From NCBI RefSeq assembly GCF_039531695.1, contig NZ_BAAAQN010000043.1, forward strand, positions 47,725-111,724: DNA of 64,000 bases. The letters are read 5' to 3'. Below the pieces are notes generated by a model. It did not search any database. It had not been told where the DNA came from and saw only the letters and a list, made by a program, of their open reading frames with translations. The position numbers were made by a program, and so were the translations under genes. The stretch is from Catenulispora yoronensis. GTDB lineage: Bacteria > Actinomycetota > Actinomycetes > Streptomycetales > Catenulisporaceae. Of the stretch, positions 17,220 through 27,400 are shown piece by piece. Each line of letters opens with the position of its first letter. Within the stretch, counting starts at the first letter, position 1.

Positions 17220-18236
17220 GTGAAACACACCACGTTCGGGAACACCGGGTTGCGCGTCTCAGAGGCCTTTCTCGGGACCATGGGTTTTGGCCGCGAGTGG
17301 GGCTGGGGCGCCGATGTCGATGAATGCCGCGAGATCTTCACCGCCTACGCCGAGGCGGGCGGCAATGTGATCGATACCGCGAACCGCTATACGGAGGGCG
17401 CCAGCGAGCGGATCGTGGGCGAACTCGTCGGCGCCGACCGCGATCGGTTCGTGATAGCCACCAAGTACACGTTGACGATGGACGGCAGCGACCCCAACGC
17501 CTCGGGGAACCATCGCAAGAACCTGCGACGGTCGGTGGAGGACAGCCTCCGGCGCCTGGGCACCGACTACATCGATCTGCTCTGGGTCCACATCTGGGAC
17601 GCCCACACGCCGGCCGAGGAGACGATGCGGGCGCTCGACGACCTGGTCCGCAGCGGCAAGGTGCTCTACCTCGGGGTGTCGGATGCTCCGGCGTGGAGCA
17701 CCAGCCGCGCGAACACGCTGGCCGAGCTGCGGGGCTGGACCCCGTTCGCGGGCCTGCAACTGAACTACAGCCTGGTGGAACGCGGCATCGAGCGTGAGCT
17801 GCTGCCGATGGCGGAGGCGCTGGGGCTCTCCGTCGCGGCATGGGCGCCGCTGGCCCGGGGTGTGCTGTCCGGCAAATACACCCGGCACGGGGCGACCGAA
17901 GGGTCTCGGATCAAGCTGGACGACATCTCCGAGCGCGATCTGCGCATCGCCGCGGAAGTCGACGCGGTCGCCGACGACCTGGGCGTGACCTCGTCGCAGG
18001 TGGCGCTGGCGTGGACCCGGTCGCGGCACCGGTGGATCCATCCCATCATCGGCGCCCGGACCCACGAGCAGCTCAAGGACAGCCTGGCCGCTCTGGAGGT
18101 GGAGCTGCCGCCCGAGGCGGTGCTCCGGTTGGAAGCCGCCGCTGTCTTCGATCTCGGATTCCCGCAGGACTTCATCGCGATGGCGCGCGAATTCGTCTAC
18201 GGCCCGGCGGTCAACGACTTCGAACCGCGGCGGTGA
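17220..18236 (+). CDS. Aldo/keto reductase
   Basis: Start GTG 17220 gives 338 residues beginning with the family-typical KHTTFGNTGLRVSE; a GTG at 17193 would start inside the operator. The catalytic tetrad is visible: Asp in NVIDTANRY, Tyr in the same motif, Lys in ATKYT and His in LLWVHIWD. GVSDAPAW and IIGARTHEQL fit NADPH binding. Family members reduce aldehydes or ketones on a TIM barrel in the cytoplasm. The natural substrate is unknown. Expression is probably controlled by the divergent TetR protein through the TGTCTAGACA sites. Confidence 0.9.
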   Translation: MKHTTFGNTGLRVSEAFLGTMGFGREWGWGADVDECREIFTAYAEAGGNVIDTANRYTEGASERIVGELVGADRDRFVIATKYTLTMDGSDPNASGNHRKNLRRSVEDSLRRLGTDYIDLLWVHIWDAHTPAEETMRALDDLVRSGKVLYLGVSDAPAWSTSRANTLAELRGWTPFAGLQLNYSLVERGIERELLPMAEALGLSVAAWAPLARGVLSGKYTRHGATEGSRIKLDDISERDLRIAAEVDAVADDLGVTSSQVALAWTRSRHRWIHPIIGARTHEQLKDSLAALEVELPPEAVLRLEAAAVFDLGFPQDFIAMAREFVYGPAVNDFEPRR

Positions 18237-18270
18237 CGCCGGGTCCGCGCAGCGGTCCTATCCTGGTCCG

Positions 18271-18846
18271 ATGGCGCGGGAGGAGCAGCGGGAACAGTTG
18301 GTCGTGGCGGCGTTGCGGGTCGCGGTGGAGCACGGTCCGCGCGAGCTGACCGTGCGGCGGATCGCGGAGGCGGCGGGGACGTCGACGATGGCCGTTTACA
18401 GCGCCTTCGGCGGTCGCGCGGGAGTGCTGGAGGCGTTGTTCCGCCGGGCCTACGACATGCTCGGGCAGGCGTTGCGGGCGGTTCCGGCCCAGGCTTCGGC
18501 CACGGCGTATCTGCTGGAGCTGGCCTGTGCCTATCGTGTGTTCGCCCTGGCGAGCCCGTCGCGCTACGCCTTCATGTTCGACCGCGTGGTGCCGGACTTC
18601 GTCCCGTCGCCGGAGTTGCGTGCCGAGGTCCTGGACCTGATGTCGGGTCCGTTGATCGGCGCTGTCGGCGGCGACCTGCGCAAGGCCTACGCCCTGTGGG
18701 GAACGATGCACGGCCTCGTCGGCCTGGAGTCGGCCGGCGTATTGGACGCGCCGCCGCCCTCGTGGGGAGTGACTCCCGACGAGGGGGCGGGGGAGCGGAT
18801 GTACCGCTCGGGCGTGCAGGCGGTGCTTGCCGGGCTGGGCCTTTAG
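18271..18846 (+). CDS. TetR family transcriptional regulator with WHG-type C-terminal domain
   Basis: A 191-residue protein. The HTH is ELTVRRIAEAAGTSTMAVYS (residues about 30-50), preceded by the first helix REQLVVAALRVAVEHG. The C-terminal half contains YALWGTMHGLVGLESAGVL, the WHG-type signature of a TetR subgroup. It begins 34 nt after the aldo-keto reductase stop on the same strand, so co-transcription is possible. The 9-bp repeats beyond its stop separate it from the convergent tannase gene. Its ligand and targets are unknown. Confidence 0.88.
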   Translation: MAREEQREQLVVAALRVAVEHGPRELTVRRIAEAAGTSTMAVYSAFGGRAGVLEALFRRAYDMLGQALRAVPAQASATAYLLELACAYRVFALASPSRYAFMFDRVVPDFVPSPELRAEVLDLMSGPLIGAVGGDLRKAYALWGTMHGLVGLESAGVLDAPPPSWGVTPDEGAGERMYRSGVQAVLAGLGL

Positions 18847-18855
18847 AACCGGCGC

Positions 18856-18912
18856 GGCATCAGCGGCATCAGCGACATCAACGGCATCAGTGGCATCAGC
18901 AGCGGCATCAGT
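18856..18912. repeat. 9-bp tandem repeat (about 6 copies) covering the stop codon of the tannase gene
   Basis: GGCATCAGC-type units start at 18856, 18865, 18874, 18883, 18892 and 18904. The TCA in the last unit (18908-18910) is the tannase stop codon on the minus strand. Since 9 is a multiple of 3, most units provide another in-frame stop downstream. Confidence 0.9.
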
Positions 18913-20536
18913 GGAAGCGGCCGATCCAGTCGTAGTCGCTGTTGGCGCCGTGGCCGGTCACCTTCTGGCGCGGGTCGAACGGCTCCACCGTCAGCGAGGC
19001 CGGCCGGTCCGGCGCCGGATTCACCGTCGGGAAGGTGAGCGCGCCCGGCGCGGATCCGGTCGTCACCCAGTTCATCAACGGTGTCAGCAAGTCGGCGGAC
19101 GCCTGCGGGTCGCCGCCGGCCAGGCAGTGGTACTGCGCCGGGATCATGTAGAGCCTTGAGAAGGAGGCGGCGTCCTTGGTCTGTGTGGTCATCGCGTTGT
19201 AGTAGGCGACGGTGCCGAACGGGGGGATCGCCTGGTCCGCCCAGCCGTGGTAGAGGATGATCTTGCCGCCGTGCCGGCGGAACGCGGTCAGGTCCGGATC
19301 GGTGCTGTTGTTGGCTGCGGCGGCCTGCTGGAGCTTGAAGTACTCGCCGTCGGTGAAGGTGAGGTCCTGGAGGTCGGTCTTCGCGGGATGGTCGGAGACC
19401 AGGTAACTCAGGAAGTTGATGGCGAACTGCGCGGCGTTCGTGCCCAGCACGTTGCCGGTGGGGGAGATGTCCCAGCCGGCCCAGGCGAGTTCGGATCCGT
19501 AGGGCAGGCCGCCGGGATAGAGCGCGCGTCCCGCTGGGTCCTGCGGTCCGGAGTAGAACTTGCGCACCACGGTGACCTGCGCCGGGGTGAGGCAGGCGGC
19601 GGCGTCGGTGTTCGGCGGGCAGGTGACGGTCGCGGGGTCGAACTCGCACGTGCGCGGGTCGGCGATGATCCCGTCCGGGCCCGCGCAGGCCTTCAGGACA
19701 GCCGCGTGCAGCGCGGGAAGCTTGTCGGTGCCGAGGATCTGCCGGCCCTGATTGTCAGTGTTCGAACGGTAGACCCAGGCTGAGAGCTCGCCGGCGAAGT
19801 CGGTCGCGTCCAGGGCGGGCGCACCGGCGAGGATGCCGTCGAAATCGTCCGGGTAGCGCTGCGCCTCGATGAGCGCTTCGCGTCCGCCGTCCGAGCAGCC
19901 GTCGTAATAGGAGTGGGACGCCGACTGGCCGTAGTAGCCATGGATGATGGTCTTCGCGACGGACGCGAGCTGGTGCTCGGAGGTGTAGCCGAAGACGGTG
20001 CGCAGCCGAGGCTCGTTCAGCCCCCACAACCCGTCGAGGCGGTTGGCGCCCACGTGCCCCTCGTTGTCCGAGGCGACGACGAGTTCGCCGTTGGTGACGG
20101 CACCGCACCCGGTGGCCTGCTGCGGCACGGGATTTGCGCCCTCGGTGGGCACGTCCCCGCAGAAGCCGCCGCACCCGTCCTGGACGTACTGGCCGTGCCA
20201 GGTCGAGACCGGCAGCTTGACCTCGAACTGGGTCTGCGGGGCTATGTAGCCGCGGACATCGCAGTACGTTGTCCCGCTGGTGGTGATCGGCGCGGCGGAG
20301 AGTATGCGGCTTGGCGCCTCCGGCACTCCGGTGAGGTCGATAGCGGTGAGAGTGCCGCAGTCGCGGACGGGGGCGACGGCGGGCGTGGCGGCGGAAGCGG
20401 CGGAGGAAACAGCGGTGGCGCCGCGGCCGGCCGGTCCGGCGGCCTCGGACCACGCGATCGGTACCACGGCGGCGGACAGCACGGCGGCGACGAGGCCGGC
20501 GAGCAGCGGGCGTCGACGCCCGATAACTGATGTCAT
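18908..20536 (-). CDS. Secreted tannase/feruloyl esterase family protein
   Basis: A 542-residue protein. The N-terminus GRRRPLLAGLVAAVLSAAVV is a signal peptide with twin arginines, followed by an Ala/Ser-rich linker. The catalytic Ser is in YYDGCSDGGREAL, the Asp in HGWADQAIPP and the His in QYHCLAGGD. The Cys next to Ser and the Cys next to His form the CS-D-HC arrangement of tannase/feruloyl esterases. ACAGPDGIIADPRTCEFDP matches the family's calcium-binding loop. It hydrolyses ester bonds in plant phenolics or related aromatic esters outside the cell. An ATAAC-aatc-GTTAT inverted repeat (20535-20548) overlaps its start codon. Confidence 0.9.
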   Translation of the reverse strand: MTSVIGRRRPLLAGLVAAVLSAAVVPIAWSEAAGPAGRGATAVSSAASAATPAVAPVRDCGTLTAIDLTGVPEAPSRILSAAPITTSGTTYCDVRGYIAPQTQFEVKLPVSTWHGQYVQDGCGGFCGDVPTEGANPVPQQATGCGAVTNGELVVASDNEGHVGANRLDGLWGLNEPRLRTVFGYTSEHQLASVAKTIIHGYYGQSASHSYYDGCSDGGREALIEAQRYPDDFDGILAGAPALDATDFAGELSAWVYRSNTDNQGRQILGTDKLPALHAAVLKACAGPDGIIADPRTCEFDPATVTCPPNTDAAACLTPAQVTVVRKFYSGPQDPAGRALYPGGLPYGSELAWAGWDISPTGNVLGTNAAQFAINFLSYLVSDHPAKTDLQDLTFTDGEYFKLQQAAAANNSTDPDLTAFRRHGGKIILYHGWADQAIPPFGTVAYYNAMTTQTKDAASFSRLYMIPAQYHCLAGGDPQASADLLTPLMNWVTTGSAPGALTFPTVNPAPDRPASLTVEPFDPRQKVTGHGANSDYDWIGRFH

Positions 20537-20548
20537 AACAATCGTTAT
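20535..20548. promoter_or_regulatory. Inverted repeat overlapping the tannase start
   Basis: ATAAC-aatc-GTTAT overlaps the ATG (20536-20534, minus strand). It is AT-rich compared with its surroundings and may be an operator or the -10 region of a leaderless promoter. Confidence 0.4.
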
Positions 20549-20679
20549 AGCGACCTCGCGACGGACTCAGGGGCCTGTGATCGCGCCGGTAAGCAAACGG
20601 TAAGAAGCACGGCTAGGGGAATCCCTCCCCGGATCCGCGCCCTCGCCGATTCTCTAGATCGAACCAGGACCCTGATGCC

Positions 20680-21120
20680 ATGATGGGATCCGTGCCCGAC
20701 TTCCTGCGCTTCGACTTCGACGACGGCACATCCGTGCTGATGAAAGCGGTTCCCGCCGCCGAGCTCGACCTGCCGCCCGGGACCGAGCCGCTGGAGCCGG
20801 TCTCGCGGGTGAAGGACACGCTGGCCAAGGCCGGGAGCTCGCTGGCCGAGTCGCTGCGGCCGCTGGTCCCGGTGCTGGAGTCGGTGCACCGCACGGTACT
20901 GAAGGCCGCTCGGCCCCCGGACAAGGTGAGCGTGGAGCTCGGGCTCAAGCTCACCAGCGAGATGCATCTGATGATCGTCGGGGCGAACGGAGAGGCCAGC
21001 CTCACCGTGAAGGCCGAGTGGGATCTGCACCGGGACGCCCAGCACGGGGACGCCCAGCACCAGGACGTCCAGGCCGACGAGGGCTCCGGGTCCGACCCCG
21101 CCGCGGAAACGGAGGAGTGA
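20680..21120 (+). CDS. Trypsin co-occurring (trypco1, CU044_2847-type) protein of a VMAP conflict system
   Basis: The 146-residue product starts with a beta-rich part (DFLRFDFDDGTSVLMKAV) and has a helical middle (VKDTLAKAGSSLAESLRPLV). It ends with KVSVELGLKLTSEMHLMI and TVKAEWD, the pattern of the trypsin co-occurring domain 1 that accompanies trypsin-like proteases in actinobacterial NTP-dependent conflict systems. The C-tail is His/Asp/Gln-rich with short repeats (DAQHGDAQHQD). The start could be ATG 20680 or 20683, or GTG 20692 after GGGA. The stop TGA overlaps the GTG of the protease gene. Its probable role is partner or regulator of the protease. Confidence 0.75.
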   Translation: MMGSVPDFLRFDFDDGTSVLMKAVPAAELDLPPGTEPLEPVSRVKDTLAKAGSSLAESLRPLVPVLESVHRTVLKAARPPDKVSVELGLKLTSEMHLMIVGANGEASLTVKAEWDLHRDAQHGDAQHQDVQADEGSGSDPAAETEE

Positions 21121-23204
21121 CGTCTCCTTCCTGGGCCGCCGACCTGGATCTCGACGCCGACGTGGACGTCAAGCGCGCGTTCGTCAGCGTCCACGGTCTC
21201 ACCGGTTCCGAGGCGTGCGGCGGCGGCGTATTGGTGGACGACAACGTGGTCGTCACCTGTGCCCACGTCGTGACCAGCGCGCTGGGCCATGAGGTCACCG
21301 GCGACCTCACCGACGAACAGCGCTCCGTCGAGCTCTCCTTCCCCTTCTCCGAGAACGGCGGCCGGGTCCGCGCCAAGGTCTTGGGCTGGTTCCCCCGGCG
21401 CGGCAACCAGGACGGCAGCGCGCTCGGCGCGGGGCGCCGGACCTGGTACGGCGATGTCGCCATTCTGAAGATCACCGGCCCGCCGCCGCCCGGCATTCGC
21501 CCGGTGCGGCTCGAAGACCACCGCCTGGGCTCCACAGTGTTCTCCTGGTACGGCAGCGGCGAGGCCACGACACCGGTCGTCGCGGACGTCCAGACGCTCG
21601 CCGGACCGTGGCTGGTGCTGGACACCGCGAGCAGCGCGCGCAACTTCACCAACGGCTTCAGCGGGGCCCCGATCTGGGATCGCGCCCAGCGGGCCGTCGT
21701 CGGCATCGTGGTCAGCGTCGAGCCGAACCTGCCGCGCGGCTTCGCCATCAGCACCCGGGAGATCCTGCGCTGGATCGCCGGCAACATGCCGTTGAACCGG
21801 GCCGCCGGCCATGTGGTCGCCGGATCGGCGTCCCTCGAAGCGTTCCGCGAGGCGCTCGACGCGGTGCTGTCGGCGTCCGCTCCCCACGCCGGACTGCGCT
21901 CCCGGCAGGAGCGGGCCCAGCACCTGGTCCGGCGCATGCGCCACACCCGGCGGCCGTTCGCAGAGTTCGACGACGACGAGGTCGACGCGCTCGTCGTCCT
22001 GGCCCTGCGCCTGCACCGCGGCATGGCCACGCTCGCCGCCGAGGCCGCCGCGATCACCCGCGATCCGCGGCTGCGCCAGGTGCTCGCCGCGGAGGCGCTG
22101 GCCGTCCGGCCGGGGGAGTTCCTCTCCGACCGCGAATACGCCCACCTGGCCAGACGGCTGCTGGCCGAGACCCCCGCCGCGCAGGTCCGATCCGCCGCGC
22201 ACCGCGCGATCCCGGGGCTGCACAGCCTGCCGTCGCCGGACGGCGGACTGCTGCCGACGCTCGCGGCGTTGGAGGAGCTGAGCCATCGGCCCGGCACGGT
22301 GCCCAGCCTGATCCGCACCATGGAGTTCCTGGCCGCCCGGCTGACCGACGACACGCTGCGCGAGGACCTCCGCGCGTGGTGCCGCGGCGTGTCCGAGCGC
22401 ATCGGTGTCGCCGAGGGCGCGCTGGCCGAGCGGCGCGCCGAGGCCAGGGCGGACGCCGCGCGCGGCGGCAGCGTCGTGCGCGTCCAGGTCCAGCTCCGGC
22501 GCAAGGGCGGCACCGGGTTCGAGCACACGGTGTGGGTCGACGACGGCGGCGGATCGCGGACGGTGTGCGCGCAGGACACGGCGGTTCCGCTCGACAAGAT
22601 CGTGTCCTGTATCGAGAGCGTGCTGCGCGGCGAGGTCCACGACGGCGTCGAGTCGGTGATGCTGGAGTTCTTCCTCGACCCCGACGAGCTGGACCTGGAC
22701 GTGGACCGCTGGATCCTGCCCGGGGTCGTGGACCGGATGCTCGGGGTGGAGTTCGACGTCGTGCTGCGCTGCGTCGAGCCGCGGCTGGTCAACCGTCCGC
22801 ACTGGCTCCGCTCCTGGCACCGGCTGGGCTCGGACGACGCGGTGGTGCTGGACGAGGGGCACACGACGCCGACCGCGGTCTACGCGGCCCTGGCCGCCGC
22901 CGAGTCCGAGGTGGCGTGCGTCGTCGCGTTCCCCTCGGAGGCGGATCGTGTCAGTGTCATCGCAGGGTGCGTCTATGCGGGAGTGCCGGCGGTGCTGTGG
23001 GCCCGGCGGCCCGCTCCGGCGGACGACCGCAGCCGGATCGAGAAGCTGACGACGAGGGAGCGGCAGGCCGTGCTGCCCCGGGCGGTGCGCAAACTGCGCG
23101 GGATGGCCTCCGGGCAGGAGAACCACTTCGGCGGCCACGTGGCGCTGCTGTGGGACGACCCGCATCAGTACCCGAAGCAGCTGCGTCTGGGGCCGCCGGG
23201 CTGA
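21117..23204 (+). CDS. Trypsin-like serine protease with VMAP-type C-terminal domain
   Basis: Start GTG 21117 overlaps the previous stop (GTGA); 695 residues. The trypsin fold has His50 (VVTCAHVV), Asp113 (WYGDVAILKI) and Ser182 (NGFSGAPIW), a complete triad. Residues about 225-440 are helical. Residues about 455-690 match the vWA-MoxR-associated protein C-terminal domain: VRVQVQLRRKG, VWVDDGG, LEFFLDPDELDLDVDRW, RSWHRL, a central Asp-rich stretch, and a late VPAVLWARR segment before VALLWDDPHQYP. It sits between trypco1 and the MoxR ATPase. In known systems this protein is the platform between sensor/effector and the MoxR-vWA chaperone pair; here proteolysis is the likely output. There is no signal peptide, so it is probably cytoplasmic. 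Confidence 0.82.
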   Translation: MTSPSWAADLDLDADVDVKRAFVSVHGLTGSEACGGGVLVDDNVVVTCAHVVTSALGHEVTGDLTDEQRSVELSFPFSENGGRVRAKVLGWFPRRGNQDGSALGAGRRTWYGDVAILKITGPPPPGIRPVRLEDHRLGSTVFSWYGSGEATTPVVADVQTLAGPWLVLDTASSARNFTNGFSGAPIWDRAQRAVVGIVVSVEPNLPRGFAISTREILRWIAGNMPLNRAAGHVVAGSASLEAFREALDAVLSASAPHAGLRSRQERAQHLVRRMRHTRRPFAEFDDDEVDALVVLALRLHRGMATLAAEAAAITRDPRLRQVLAAEALAVRPGEFLSDREYAHLARRLLAETPAAQVRSAAHRAIPGLHSLPSPDGGLLPTLAALEELSHRPGTVPSLIRTMEFLAARLTDDTLREDLRAWCRGVSERIGVAEGALAERRAEARADAARGGSVVRVQVQLRRKGGTGFEHTVWVDDGGGSRTVCAQDTAVPLDKIVSCIESVLRGEVHDGVESVMLEFFLDPDELDLDVDRWILPGVVDRMLGVEFDVVLRCVEPRLVNRPHWLRSWHRLGSDDAVVLDEGHTTPTAVYAALAAAESEVACVVAFPSEADRVSVIAGCVYAGVPAVLWARRPAPADDRSRIEKLTTRERQAVLPRAVRKLRGMASGQENHFGGHVALLWDDPHQYPKQLRLGPPG

Positions 23205-23260
23205 TCCCTCGCTCTGGCGATCGGACCGGGACCAGCGGGAGAGGGCGGGAGACGGACGGT

Positions 23261-24463
23261 ATGGACGAGATCAGCAGCGCCGAGGACGGCGAGGACGTCG
23301 CGGGCGCCGAGGACGCAGTCGGCACTGAGGCCGCCACTGACACTGAGGCCGCCACTGGCACTGAGGCCGCTGGCGGCGCTGAGCCGGCCGAGCCGGAGGA
23401 CAGTCCGGCGGGTAGTGACGTCGCGCCCGCCACCGCTGTGTTCACCGGCGACTGGCGGATCTTCCGAGGCACTGGCGCGCGCCGCCGCTCTGCGGCGGAT
23501 GTCGGTGTTGGTTCCGACATCGGCGCCGAGGCCGACCCCGACCACGACCCGGAGCCCGCCGCCGTCGTGCTGCCGCCGGCTCCGCCCTGGCGCACGATCT
23601 CACCGGAGCATCGCAGTAGCCTGCGCAACCGCCCCTACGTCATCAGCCCGAAGGAGGCGGACGTCGTCAACGCCGCCCTCCATCTGCGCCGGCCCCTGCT
23701 GGTGACCGGGCGGCCCGGCACCGGCAAGTCCACCCTCGCCGAGGCCGTCGCCGACGAACTGGGCCTGGGCGCCGTCCTGCGCTGGCCGATCACCAGCCGG
23801 TCGCAGCTCACTGACGCCCTCTACCGCTACGACGCCGTGGGGCGGCTGCGCGAGGCCGCGATGAGCGAGTCCCGGGGCCAGGCCGAGGCGGACATCGGCA
23901 CCTACATCCGCCTGGGGCCGCTGGGGACCGCGCTCGTCCCGTCCGCGCGGCCCCGCGTGCTGCTGATCGACGAGCTCGACAAGAGCGACCTGGACCTGCC
24001 CAACGACCTGCTGGCGGTGTTCGAGGACGGCGAGTTCGAGATCCCCGAGCTGGCCCGGCTGCCCGAGGAGCAGGCCGAGGTCGAGGTGATGGTGACCGGC
24101 TCGCGGCGGCGGACGGTCGTCACCCACGGCGTCGTGCGCTGCACCGAGTTCCCGATCGTGGTGGTCACCAGCAACGGCGAGCGCGAGTTCCCGCCGGCGT
24201 TCCTGCGCCGCTGCGTCCGCCTGGACCTGCCCGACCTGGACCACCGGCGGCTGTGCGAGATCGTGGAGGCCCACCTCGGACCGGAGGCGCTGGCCGCCGC
24301 CGAGGGGCTGATCACCGCCTTCCTGGAGCAGCGGACCACCGGCGAGCTGGCCGCCGACCAGCTCCTCAACGCGATCCACCTGCGGCGCACCGGCGTCGAC
24401 ATGTCCCACGCCGACCTGGTCGACTCGGTCCTGCACCGGCTGGACGGACTGGGCTCGCGATGA
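23261..24463 (+). CDS. MoxR-type AAA+ ATPase of the VMAP system
   Basis: A 400-residue protein. The first 110 residues are low-complexity Glu/Ala/Asp/Thr with TEAATDTEAATGTEAA encoded by 18-bp repeats. The AAA+ core follows: ISPKEADVVNAALHLRRPL, Walker A TGRPGTGKST (about residue 148), Walker B VLLIDELDKSD (about 233), sensor 1 VVVTSNGEREFPPAF and Arg-finger region LRRCVRLDLP. MoxR ATPases act with vWA proteins as a chaperone pair that remodels protein complexes with ATP. It starts 56 nt after the protease gene with GGGAGACGG upstream, and its stop overlaps the ATG of the vWA gene (ATGA). Confidence 0.9.
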   Translation: MDEISSAEDGEDVAGAEDAVGTEAATDTEAATGTEAAGGAEPAEPEDSPAGSDVAPATAVFTGDWRIFRGTGARRRSAADVGVGSDIGAEADPDHDPEPAAVVLPPAPPWRTISPEHRSSLRNRPYVISPKEADVVNAALHLRRPLLVTGRPGTGKSTLAEAVADELGLGAVLRWPITSRSQLTDALYRYDAVGRLREAAMSESRGQAEADIGTYIRLGPLGTALVPSARPRVLLIDELDKSDLDLPNDLLAVFEDGEFEIPELARLPEEQAEVEVMVTGSRRRTVVTHGVVRCTEFPIVVVTSNGEREFPPAFLRRCVRLDLPDLDHRRLCEIVEAHLGPEALAAAEGLITAFLEQRTTGELAADQLLNAIHLRRTGVDMSHADLVDSVLHRLDGLGSR

Positions 24464-27400
24464 TCGAGGAGTTCGCGTACCTGCTGGCGTCGATCGTCGA
24501 CGACATCTCGCCGGAAGAGGTCGCGGACATCCTCCTGCTGGCTACGCGGATGGCCGCCGCCGACGCCGGCTCCGACTCCGCGGTCGCCCGGCCGGAGCCG
24601 GAACCGGTGGGCGCCGACTTCCTGGACGAGGACCAGGACGAGCTGGCTCACACCGCGCCGGACGACGCGGTCCCCGATCCGGTCTCCTACTTCGCCCCGG
24701 TGCCGGGCAAGGTGCGAAGCAGTGCCCTGTCCCACCCGGCGCGGGTGCCGGCCGTCCGTGCGATCGCCGACCCGGTGGCCGTGGCCCGCGTCCTGAAACC
24801 CCTCAAGCGCTCCGAGCCCTCGGCCTGGCGCACCGAGGTCGACATCGCCGCCACCGTTACCGCCATCGCCGAGACCGGCGTGCTCGACGTAGTCATGCGC
24901 CCCCGCGCCGACCGCTGGCTGGACCTCGCTCTGATCGTCGACGACAGCCTGTCCATGCTGCTGTGGCAGCATCTCGCCCGCGAACTGCACACCCTGATGA
25001 TCCAGCTCGGCGCCTTCCGCACGGTCCGCCTGTTCGGCCTGGATACCGGCACCCCGGGCCGCGCCCGCCTGCACAGCACCCCGTTCAGCCGCACGTCCAC
25101 ACCCCTGCTGCCGAACGCGGTGGTCGACCCTTCCGGGCGCCGGATCCTGCTGGTCCTGACCGACGGCGTCGGCCCGGCCTGGCGCGACGGCGCGGCGCAC
25201 CGCCGGATGGCGGAGTGGGCCAGGCACAACCCGATCGCCGTGGTCCAGGCCCTGCCGCAGCGCCTGTGGCCGGCAACCGGGCTGGACCCCCGCCGCCTGC
25301 GGGTCCGCAGCCGCACCCGCGGCGCCCGGAACGGGCGCCTGGAGGTGGGGCACCCGCTGATCCCCGCCGCGCTTGCCCCGACACTGACGCTGCCGGTCCC
25401 GGTGCTGGAGGCGACGCCCGCGTCGTTCCGCGAGTGGGCGCGGATGGCGACGGGTCCGGGGTCCGAGGCGGACCTGGCGGTGATCGACGCGGTGGTCGAC
25501 GCGGGGGTGCACAGCCAAGCAGATGAGGAGCTATTCGATTTTATCGATGACGCGCTGGCCATTGTTGTGGACGGGGGCCCGGAGGTTCCTTGGAGCGACA
25601 CTCTCGAGATGCTCTTTGGTGAGTCGGAATCGGGGAGTGCCTCAGACCATGACCCGGGCCACCCGGCCCCTCCGGCCGACGCCGCGCGCCTGCTCAACGA
25701 CTTCCGGGGCGCCGCGTCACCTGGCGCCTACCGGCTGGCCGCGCACCTGGCGGCGGTCTCGCCGCTGACGCTGCCGGTGATGCACCTGGTGCAGAGCGTC
25801 CTCCCGGACGCGACTCGGACCCACCTCGCCGAGGTCTTCCTCGGCGGCCTGATCCGCCGCACGGCCGAAGAGGAGGTCTACGACTTCCAGCCGGGGACCC
25901 GGCCGCTGCTCCTGGACACCCTGGTCCCGGACCAGGTCTTCTCGATGATCGCGGCGGTCGGCAGGCGGATCGACGCCTGGAACGGCGTCGGCCCCGAAGC
26001 CAAGGCCCTGCGATCCACCGCCGCCGGACTGATCAACCTGCCGCCGGACGCGCGGCCGTTCGCCGTGTCGGGCTCGCCGATGCAGGAGCATCTCAGCCGG
26101 TCGGAGCGGCCGGTGGTGGTGGCTCCCGCCGTGGCCGAACCGGAGCCGCCGCGCCGGCCGTACCGGCCGTACGAGCCGATGGATATGGAGGAATTCTGGC
26201 GCTTTCAGGGAGTGGCCCACTACGACTACGACTACGTCGACTCGGATCCGAGGCCGCCGCTCACTATCGCCTTGGACAACTACGCACAAGTCGTCACCAC
26301 GAATCTCCTTGCCGGGGACGCGGCTTTGGCAGCCGGACGGTACGGTCACGCCGACGACAGTTACTATCAGGCCCTTAATATCGCCTCGCGATTCGGCGAC
26401 CTCCACGGCCAGTCCGCGGCCTACGAGAAGCTGGCGGGCGTCGGCATGGCTCGCCAGAACGGGGACGCGGTGGCCGCTCTGCGCACCGCGATCGCCAAGC
26501 ACAAGACGGCCAACGTGGCCGATGGCCTCCCGACCGACGATCTGCGGGCGGCGCAACTGCTGATCAAGCTCGCCTCCTGCATCTACACGCTCCCCGATAG
26601 GCAGTTGGAGGAACTGTCCACTCTGCGTGACGCCACCGAGATCCTGATGGGCTTGGCTTCCGAGGATTTCGAGGCTCATCGGGGTGCGCTCGAAAACGTC
26701 TCCAGAATCTTGGTAGCGCGTCTCACCCAGGCTGAGGTGGACGGGATCGGTACCAACATGCTTCATTCCGCGCGCGAAGCACTGCGGCTCCTGGTGACCA
26801 GGGCGCCCAACGAACAGGGATACCGCCAGCTTTCCGCACGGCTGGCCGGCAGATTCGGCGACGATTTCCTGTTGTCGGTCAAGGCTGCGCAGAGCGCCGA
26901 GGCTTCCTGGGTCCGGTCTGATGCCCTGCCCGATGTCGTGACCGAGAAGTATGAGCTCTTTCGGCGCACCGCGCGGAAGCTGCCCTCGATGCTCCCTGTC
27001 GCGCCCACAGGCGCGTTCCAGATCGGGATGCAGTGGAACCAATTCCCATCCGTGGCGGTGGGCACCAAGAGCCGCCGGCTCGTACCCGCCCCGGTATTTC
27101 ACAGCCGGATGATCGAGCTGGGGCTCGGATGCCTGTACGAGACGAACTCCGGTCAGCGCGGTGTGGTCCAGGACTTCGGCCAGTACACGGGCGGCTATCG
27201 TCGGCCGCCCTTCATCTACTTCTACGACGACAACCTCTTCCTCAACCTCGAACACATTTCAGAGATGCGTCGAGTCTTGTTCTTCGTAGTGGCCTACTCG
27301 GGGGCATTTGACAGCGCGCGGGCCGAGGTGCGGGTCAGCCTGCTCGACCGGACGGTGTACCGGACCAGACTCGACAACCCGGGTCCGGAGGCCCGCTCCT

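Noticed and set aside
21608..23260. Long in-frame extension upstream of the MoxR gene
   Set aside because: This part is a shadow of the trypsin-VMAP gene; the MoxR protein starts at 23261 after GGGAGACGG.
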